From Limnoperna fortunei (taxonomy: Eukaryota > Mollusca > Bivalvia > Mytilida > Modiolidae), in assembly GCA_944474755.1 (NCBI GenBank), contig OX104125.1:48635288-48699287 (forward strand): a stretch of DNA of 64,000 nucleotides, in the 5' to 3' direction. The notes below the pieces were generated by a model that ran no database searches, had not been told where the DNA came from, and worked only from the letters and a program-made list of their open reading frames with translations. The number at the start of each line of letters is the position of its first letter. Position 1 is the stretch's first letter. The position numbers and the translations under genes were made by a program. This document shows, in pieces, positions 58,131-64,000 of the stretch.

Positions 58131-60425
58131 TAACGTATTTAGGACATTTACTTGTTGTTTTCGACATAATTCAGCATTTTTATCTCGCAATATCCTCATC
58201 TTCCGCAAGAAACGGGGTTTTAAATACAATAAAAGGCATTAATGTGTCTTTGTCGATATAATTTATGTCGCAATGATGAAATTCATTAATTTTATGTTGA
58301 TATGAGTTTTATTAATTTTTATTATATGCTTATGAAACAAATCGACATTTTTAGGTCGATATATTTTATATTGAATTGTTATAGAACAAGTCAAGATGTC
58401 GATAAGAAAGATATCCTCAGCACGCGAAATGAATCTCGACAGCGACTAAGCTTAATACGATTACACGGGTGGTTTTTCTTCAACGTTTTTCGTAACTCAA
58501 ATCATTGCATTGTATCACACGTGGGGTTATAACTAATTTCAGGTACGGCTTACTGAGCTATTGCGAGATAATATAGTTCGATGTTTGATTTACCGAAGTA
58601 AGTGCTTTCTATCTGTAATATTGTTTTGATTATTTTTCAGGTGAAAAACAGTATGTTTTGTATTGCGAAATGTAATAATTTTGTTCTTTGCATTTGAATA
58701 AAAATATAATTCTGTTCATATATTCTTACGCGATCAAGCTGGCTAGGTGAACGATCATATTGTTGTATTCATTACATTATGTGCACGTGATTATGTGTGA
58801 TAATCACTTATTGTAAATGTGTTGAACAAATAAACATTTCGTACTATTTCGTACTATTATCATAAATGCACATTAAATCTGCTCTCATCTGAATTTAATT
58901 ATATAATTAACGCATTGTAAATATGTCCAATATTATATCATAAATGCACATTCAATCTGCTTTCAACTGAATTGTTAATTGTATAATTAACGCATTGTAA
59001 GTATGTCTAACAATAATGAACTTCTTGCTACTGTTTTAATGGTGTATTAAACAATTTTCGTGATGTAAACAGTTAATATTCCAGTGCTGCTGCAGCTGAT
59101 CATCATGATGTCCTAACAGTAAACACGATTTACACATGTACATCTTTGCAAAATAAAATAATACATAAATCAATGTATTCAGAATTTCGAATATTTTTAA
59201 AACAAAGGTAAACCAGTCCTTTATCCAAATTCGGATTGCAGATTTAACAAACGGTACAAATGTAAATAATTTGGGACAAAGATGGCGTTGATGAGGTCTC
59301 ATTCCATCGTAAATGTTGCATTTTAAAGAAAAACATGTCGTCAAACTTTCAAGTCGAATATTTATTCTGTGAACACTGAAAGTCTCAATTAATTATTTCT
59401 TGTACAGAAAATGTATCAATGTCGATGTTTTGGAGACGAAAGGTTCACCCAATCTTGACATTTGAGTTTTGACCTTGCATACATTACTTTTAATAGTTGT
59501 GTACAGTACTGCTCAAATTTACCATGTCGCTTTCTTGCATCAAGTACTTTTGAGTTTATAAATAATCATTAAACACACCCGGAAAATATTCTTTTGATGA
59601 TTTTTCTTATTAATAAATGGTTGTATTGTATGAAGACCGAAATAGTCTCGATAAAAGTTGTTATTTGTTACAAAATATGTGGCCTTGATTGCATGTCGTC
59701 AAAAACCTATTAATGTAGGTAACAAAACTCCTGAACATAACTGAAATACTGCCCGCTGAACATAAAGCAAACATCCATCCAAACAATCAATCTATTCAAA
59801 GCATGACCAATACACGTTTATTGACGTTCTTTTATTGGTTTTAGATTAAGTTGAATCCAATTATCATCATAACAAATGCTTATCTATGTTTAATTTAAAT
59901 TGTTGTCAGAAACGAATAAAACAGCGAAATTTATTGTGTCACGTTTAAGAAATTAAGGTCCGTAACACCGTTTGTGAGCGCTGAAACACTAAAGACATTT
60001 AAATAATGTGTCATAACTGCTAAAATACATTGCAAAGCACTTCAGAACATCATTAATATATTACTTATATTTAGCACCTAAAGGCAAAATAATTTAAAAT
60101 GCAGTGCCTTTATTGTACGTAACATATAATGTACGTAATGTTAATGTATGTAACGGTAATTTACGTTACATTACATGTGATGTTATATATTATTTTCCAT
60201 TACACTATTTATTGTAGATGAGTTTGAGCCAATAAAATTATTTATATTTGTATTTGTATTGTATTATTCTCTCATATTACAATATAAAATGGGTTCCTGT
60301 TTTAATCCTCCATTTACTTTAATTGAGTTTCCCCGATATGGTTCAACCATATCTTCTCTTGTTTACTTAGTATCCCGGAGTGTTTTGGTTTGTGATGGAG
60401 TTTTAGGAACTGTGGCTCTTTAAGG
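58131..60425. other. Unique AT-rich region
   Basis: No gene supported. An imperfect direct duplication of about 80 bp (CATAAATGCACATT ... TATAATTAACGCATTGTAA) lies at 58,860-59,005. A (TAATGTACGTAA)-like short repeat occurs at 60,115-60,180. Confidence 0.5.
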
Positions 60426-60785
60426 TGTCATGAAGGCAATAGTTAGCAGATTCTGTTATGCAATTGTTTTGGGTCACTAGACTGTATAATTAACGAAATT
60501 GCTTAAATGACCTATGTCAGACACATCATTCGATAATTAAGTTTATGTCTAGCACCTGGTCATCTTTGAATCTTTCTTCCCCAGTCAAAATAAATAATGT
60601 CCTGCCTTAATTTTATGAGTTTGAGAGTTTAATGAAAGTTGAGGTACCTCTGCATGAGAGAGCAGATGTGAAAGTGAACGGACGTCTATTTATAATTATT
60701 TTGTATATTGGAATATGTATATAATAAATATGTATATAGAAACATTAGTGTTTATGACAATGAAACCAGTAGCTACCCTGTGACA
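60426..60785 (+). repeat. 5' LTR of Ty3/Gypsy-like element
   Basis: 360 bp, starts TGTCATGAAG and ends CTGTGACA (TG...CA with a short TGTCA/TGACA inverted end). It is preceded by AAGG (60,422-60,425). It is followed after 3 bp by TGGTGGCAGCGGCGGG, a plausible primer-binding site. Confidence 0.88.
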
Positions 60786-61801
60786 TTTATGGTGGCAGCG
60801 GCGGGATAATGAAATCGGTGGAATGATGCAATTCATGGAAACGAAGAGCGGTGTGATGATGAAATCGTGGAATTGGTAGGACGAGATTGATCAGATTCGT
60901 GGAATTATCTATTAAACAAACTTTGTATAAACATCCGAAATGCCTAGAAAAAGACCCAACTTATTCACATGACATTTTCAGACTCGTGTCCCCTGCCGAG
61001 AAGATGCCGAGTTAATTTTAACCCAGGAGGAAGCTTTGGAAGTACCAAGAGAATTTGCGCACTACTGATAGTAGAACGATATGATATTTGTATGAAAGTC
61101 GGACATATTGAAAGAAGCTGTAATAAAAAGATGAAAAGTTCGGTAGACTAGTAGCTGCTTCTTTGAAGGGAGGGAATGCAGCAGTAACTGTGAAACCGCC
61201 AGAGAGTGCTATTGGAAATTCTTCTTTCGCGAAGTCTTTGCCAATTGAGCCGAATATAAATGAAAATTCTTGTCTCGCCAAGAATGTTTCATTTGGAATG
61301 ATATACGAAAATATTATCACGTGTGCATCAAATCCTAAATTTTGTGCCGCCAAAATTTGTGGATTTATAAATGGAAAGAGTGATTCCTTATCAGTTGATA
61401 CGGAATCTACCATGAGTATTGTCAACGATAGCTTTATTGATGTAGCGAAAGTGTCGAAAATCAGTAATGTGCAAATTACGTCAGCTTCGTGTGATAAAAT
61501 TATTATAATTAGGAAAGCTAATGTTTGTTTCGAAATAGGAAGCACGAGTAAATTTTCTTACGATGTGTATTTAACTTCTAATTTTCCATACAAGTGTATT
61601 TTAGTATTAGACATTTTACTCGTAATTCGTGTAGCATAGATTTGGGAGATAATCGCGTTTTCTTTAATGACGAATGTATTGAATTCTATATTGATGATAA
61701 AAATATATGTGAAAACAATTGCTCGCAATTAAAAGAATTATATAGAAGGAATTCAGTTAAATGTTCATTCCACTAGTGAAAGTTATTCATTCAATATAAA
61801 T

Positions 61802-62152
61802 GTGAATTTAATTGTAAATGAACATGAAAAGTTAAATGTCTTGTTAGAAAAGTACAAAAATGTGTTTGCTATCCATGATAATGAATTAGGATCTACTTCT
61901 GTAGTCGAGCATTCCATCGATTTGGGAAATAACAAGCCAATTTTTCAAAGGCCGTATAGAATTCCATATAGTCAAAGGGAAATTGTAGAAACTAAATTCA
62001 AGGAATTGTGTGACCGTGGATTTATTAGACCTTCATTGGCTTCAAATAGTCCGTATTCCTCGCCATTGGTTCTTGTTCCGAAAAAAGACGGTTCGTTAGG
62101 ACTATGTGTGGATTTTAATTTAGAAGAATTAATGCAGTTACTAAGAAGGTAG
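61802..62152 (+). pseudogene. Gypsy reverse-transcriptase N-terminal fragment
   Basis: 116 open codons ending in a stop soon after the CVDFN motif. The pattern SPYSSPLVLVPKKDGSLG is the conserved RT domain 1-2 start of Ty3/Gypsy polymerases (W.SPVVLVKKKDG in intact copies). The catalytic YxDD region and everything downstream is deleted. The upstream frame (61,163-61,639) holds the protease remnant and is separated from this one by a stop and frame change. Confidence 0.85.
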
Positions 62153-62545
62153 AACTGAGTATGCTGATGACTAGGATATTATAATGTTGAGGAAATAGAA
62201 AGCGGTGACGTTCTTGAAGTATTTGATATGCCATAATCTAGGAATGAATCGAAGAGACTTGAAAAACACTACTAAATGCGGTATAGAAAGTGGCGAAACG
62301 CAGTGGGTGAAGAAGTGCGAAATTACGAAATATAAACTGATAAATGACTATCGTCAAGGTGTAAAGAAAAGCTAATTTTTAATATTTTTAACTTTTAACA
62401 TTTATAAAAACTAAATATAGACAATAAGTCCTTTTCATTTATATACATGTTAATATTTTTATTATGTATTGTGTTGTATTTCTTGTTTGAGAGTGTGATA
62501 TGTTTGAACTTGTGTGTCGTGACGCCACACTAGGAGGGGAAGGTA

Positions 62546-62916
62546 TGTCATGAAGCCAATAGTTAGCAGATTCTGTTATGCAATTGTTTTGGGTCACTAG
62601 ACTGTATAATCAACGAAATTGCTTAAATGACCTATGTCAGACACATCATAAGATAATTAAGTTTATGTCTAGAACCTGGTCATCTTTGGATCTTTCTTCC
62701 CCAGTCAGAATAAATAATGTCCTGCCTTAATTTTATGAGTTTGAGAGTTTAATGAAAGTTGAGGTACCTCTGTATGAGAGAGCAGTTATGTAAACAATGT
62801 GAAAGTGAACGGACGTCTATTTATAATTATTTTGTATATTGGAATATGTATATAATAAATATGTATATAGGAACATTAGTGTTTATGACAATGAAACCAG
62901 TAGCTACCCTCTGACA
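62546..62916 (+). repeat. 3' LTR of Ty3/Gypsy-like element
   Basis: 371 bp, nearly identical to the 5' LTR apart from a handful of substitutions and an 11-bp extra segment (TTATGTAAACA near 62,786). Ends CTCTGACA, followed by AAGG. Confidence 0.88.
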
Positions 62917-62977
62917 AAGGTACTCGAGCTTTTGTTCGCTTTTTCCTTTCCAGCGACATTTTTCTTCTTGTGTTCAG

Positions 62978-63205
62978 AGGGACCTCGGCGTCCGAGTGGT
63001 TAAGGCGATTCGTTTACTATTAATCACGTTGTCTGTCAACACTGAGATTGCGGGTTCGAGTCTCACTGCAGGCAGGGTGTACTTGACTCCAATCTTAATT
63101 GACAAGGATTGCCAGTTTTCTCCGGGTATCCCGGCTTCCTCCCCAATGAAAACTGGCCACCATGAAACAGCTAAAATAATACTGAAAGTGGCGTTTAACC
63201 CCATT
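62978..63205 (+). mobile_element. tRNA-derived SINE, sense, best-preserved copy
   Basis: Head GGACCTCGGCGTCCGAGTGG TTAAGGCG carries an RNA polymerase III A box, and GCGGGTTCGAGTCTC (63,050-63,064) is a good B box; the head resembles a Leu/Ser-type tRNA. Body: GGCAGGGTGTACTTGACTCC, TTGACAAGGATTGCCAG, GGCTTCCTCCCCAATGAAAA. Tail: ACTGAAAGTGGCGTTTAACC. This copy serves as reference for the other copies in the window. Confidence 0.9.
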
Positions 63206-63330
63206 CTTGTATTCAGCAAATCCCATCTTAATCGGGCTGGCCCAGGCGGAAGATCTGGTACTGCACTGTAACCAGAGCCAGGTTCAAGCTTCAGCGGGAT
63301 AGCCTCAAAATTATATTTTGTTTATTAGGG

Positions 63331-63944
63331 TTACGGGACGGTGGGGTTTGTACAGCGGTTAAAAATCATTAACATGTGCATTCTGCATGCCGAGAGTTTT
63401 CTCAAGAAACTCCCTGACGAGTATATTTGTCGTTTTTTTGGGAACTCTCTAACATCAGAGTGGCATTTTATTCCACAAATAATTAAATTAAACTTACGTC
63501 CCCATAACTCAAGCTTGATCCTTTCGTTGTGTTCAGCTTCTAGTTGTGCTTCTAAGTTGAGCATCAGCTTGTTGTAAAGGTACTTACATTCTGCATTAAA
63601 GAATTCAATCTGTTTTTGACTACGTCTACTCGTTTGATGAACTCACTATGCTCAAACTTTATTACTACAATTTCAGTTTTTATGTGACTGTGGAGGCGTT
63701 TAAAACATGCAACAATATCTGTAAAGTCTTTACACTCGTATTTTGATCTTTCTGTTGACATTTCAATTGATTGTTTATGTTTATGTTTACAAAATCTCTG
63801 TGCTGCGGCGGTAGGGGCGGTGGGAACAAAACAAAACATTCCTGGTCTGTATTTATTTTGGCATAAAGTCTTATCTAGCTTCCTAAATTCACAAAATTTC
63901 ATATTATTGTGCAGTCTACCGTTAAAATAGTTATATCCGGTCAC
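63331..63944 (-). pseudogene. LINE ORF1-like remnant (coiled coil plus RRM-like start)
   Basis: Two overlapping minus-strand frames, 63,564-63,944 and 63,331-63,590, appear to be one ORF with a frameshift near 63,580. The first has a helical, charged stretch (FKRLHSHIKTEIVVIKFEHS, RVDVVKNRLNSLMQNV). The second continues NKLMLNLEAQLEAEHNERIK and LELWGRKFNLIICGI, which resembles the coiled-coil to RNA-binding junction of L1-type ORF1 proteins (LE...RR.NL...GI). At the break the sequence AGAAT|GTAAGTACC looks like a splice donor, so a real intron is an alternative. Weak match: function not certain. Confidence 0.4.
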
Positions 63945-64000
63945 GCTTTTAGGCAGTAGTTAGTAGAAAATTAGGATTGAAGTTTGCCACCAGTAATACC

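Larger units (their letters stand above)
60426..62916 (+). mobile_element. Internally deleted Ty3/Gypsy LTR retrotransposon
   Basis: Two LTRs (60,426-60,785 and 62,546-62,916) with a 4-bp AAGG duplication outside both (60,422-60,425; 62,917-62,920). The 1.76-kb interior keeps only parts of gag-pol. Coding remnants: a zinc-knuckle-like CMKVGHIERSC at 61,085-61,120 with the first Cys changed to Tyr; a protease remnant with VDTESTMSIV at about 61,400 (catalytic DTG now DTE); and the start of reverse transcriptase at 61,800-62,150, with HSIDLGNNKP, RPYRIP and PLVLVPKKDGSLGLCVDFN. The rest of RT, RNase H and integrase are absent. A purine tract AGGAGGGGAAGG (62,532-62,543) precedes the 3' LTR. Not able to move on its own. 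Confidence 0.88.

Noticed and set aside
62978..63064. tRNA gene
   Set aside because: A and B boxes are present but the sequence continues into the SINE body shared with at least six other copies, and a full cloverleaf cannot be drawn.

Overview
The window is eukaryotic and most likely from a bivalve mollusc. It has spliced genes with GT-AG introns, tRNA-derived SINEs, decayed LINE and Ty3/Gypsy copies, a non-autonomous repeat family ending in a GGTCAGGTGAGCTAA palindrome of a kind I associate with bivalve genomes, and a very high load of minisatellites. Assignment to Bivalvia is an inference from these families; I cannot name the species. Nothing prokaryotic (operons, CRISPR arrays, Shine-Dalgarno sites) is present.

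The main gene is on the minus strand between 38,536 and 16,482. Eight exons can be chained by hand, every splice junction agrees in phase, and the chained frame is open for about 1,231 codons. They encode, in order, a DZIP3-like HEPN domain with an R-N-x4-H motif (37,833-38,536), a 37-nt mini-exon (28,271-28,307), three immunoglobulin I-set-like domains on exons of exactly 258 nt each (24,335-24,592; 23,529-23,786; 22,886-23,143), a Roc GTPase domain spread over three exons (P-loop 21,756-22,001; G3 19,739-20,305; G4 18,468-18,595) and a COR domain (16,482-17,720). HEPN-Ig-Ig-Ig-Roc-COR is an unusual combination, and by family resemblance it suggests an intracellular signalling or innate-immunity-type protein. 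Its function is not known to me. A second minus-strand coding exon at 4,207-5,074 encodes the end of a TRIM/NHL-like protein (B-box zinc finger plus beta-propeller-like repeats).

Most of the rest is repeats. Layout: 39-bp array (1-750); 25-bp array (1,160-2,370); a TIR element with TTAA ends (2,492-3,544); NHL exon; 64-bp array (5,288-5,950); a 5.2-kb 39-bp array (6,185-11,412) interrupted by a 223-bp MITE; a 35-36-bp array that appears to have grown out of a SINE (12,850-13,950); a palindrome-ended element carrying a nested DNA transposon (14,266-16,383); the HEPN-Ig-ROCO gene, whose largest intron (28,308-37,832) holds a 56-bp array and a 7-kb 21-bp array with two inserted elements; a 28-bp array (38,690-39,900); a 31-bp array with a CCAAT box in each unit (44,857-48,375); an irregular array (49,845-50,805); a SINE cluster (51,250-52,520); a 47-bp array (52,950-54,850); a LINE reverse-transcriptase pseudogene (55,999-57,270); a 30-bp array (57,605-58,130); an internally deleted Ty3/Gypsy element with both LTRs (60,426-62,916); a SINE; and a LINE ORF1-like remnant (63,331-63,944).

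Long open frames in the arrays, up to 660 codons, come from repeat units whose lengths are multiples of three and are not treated as genes.
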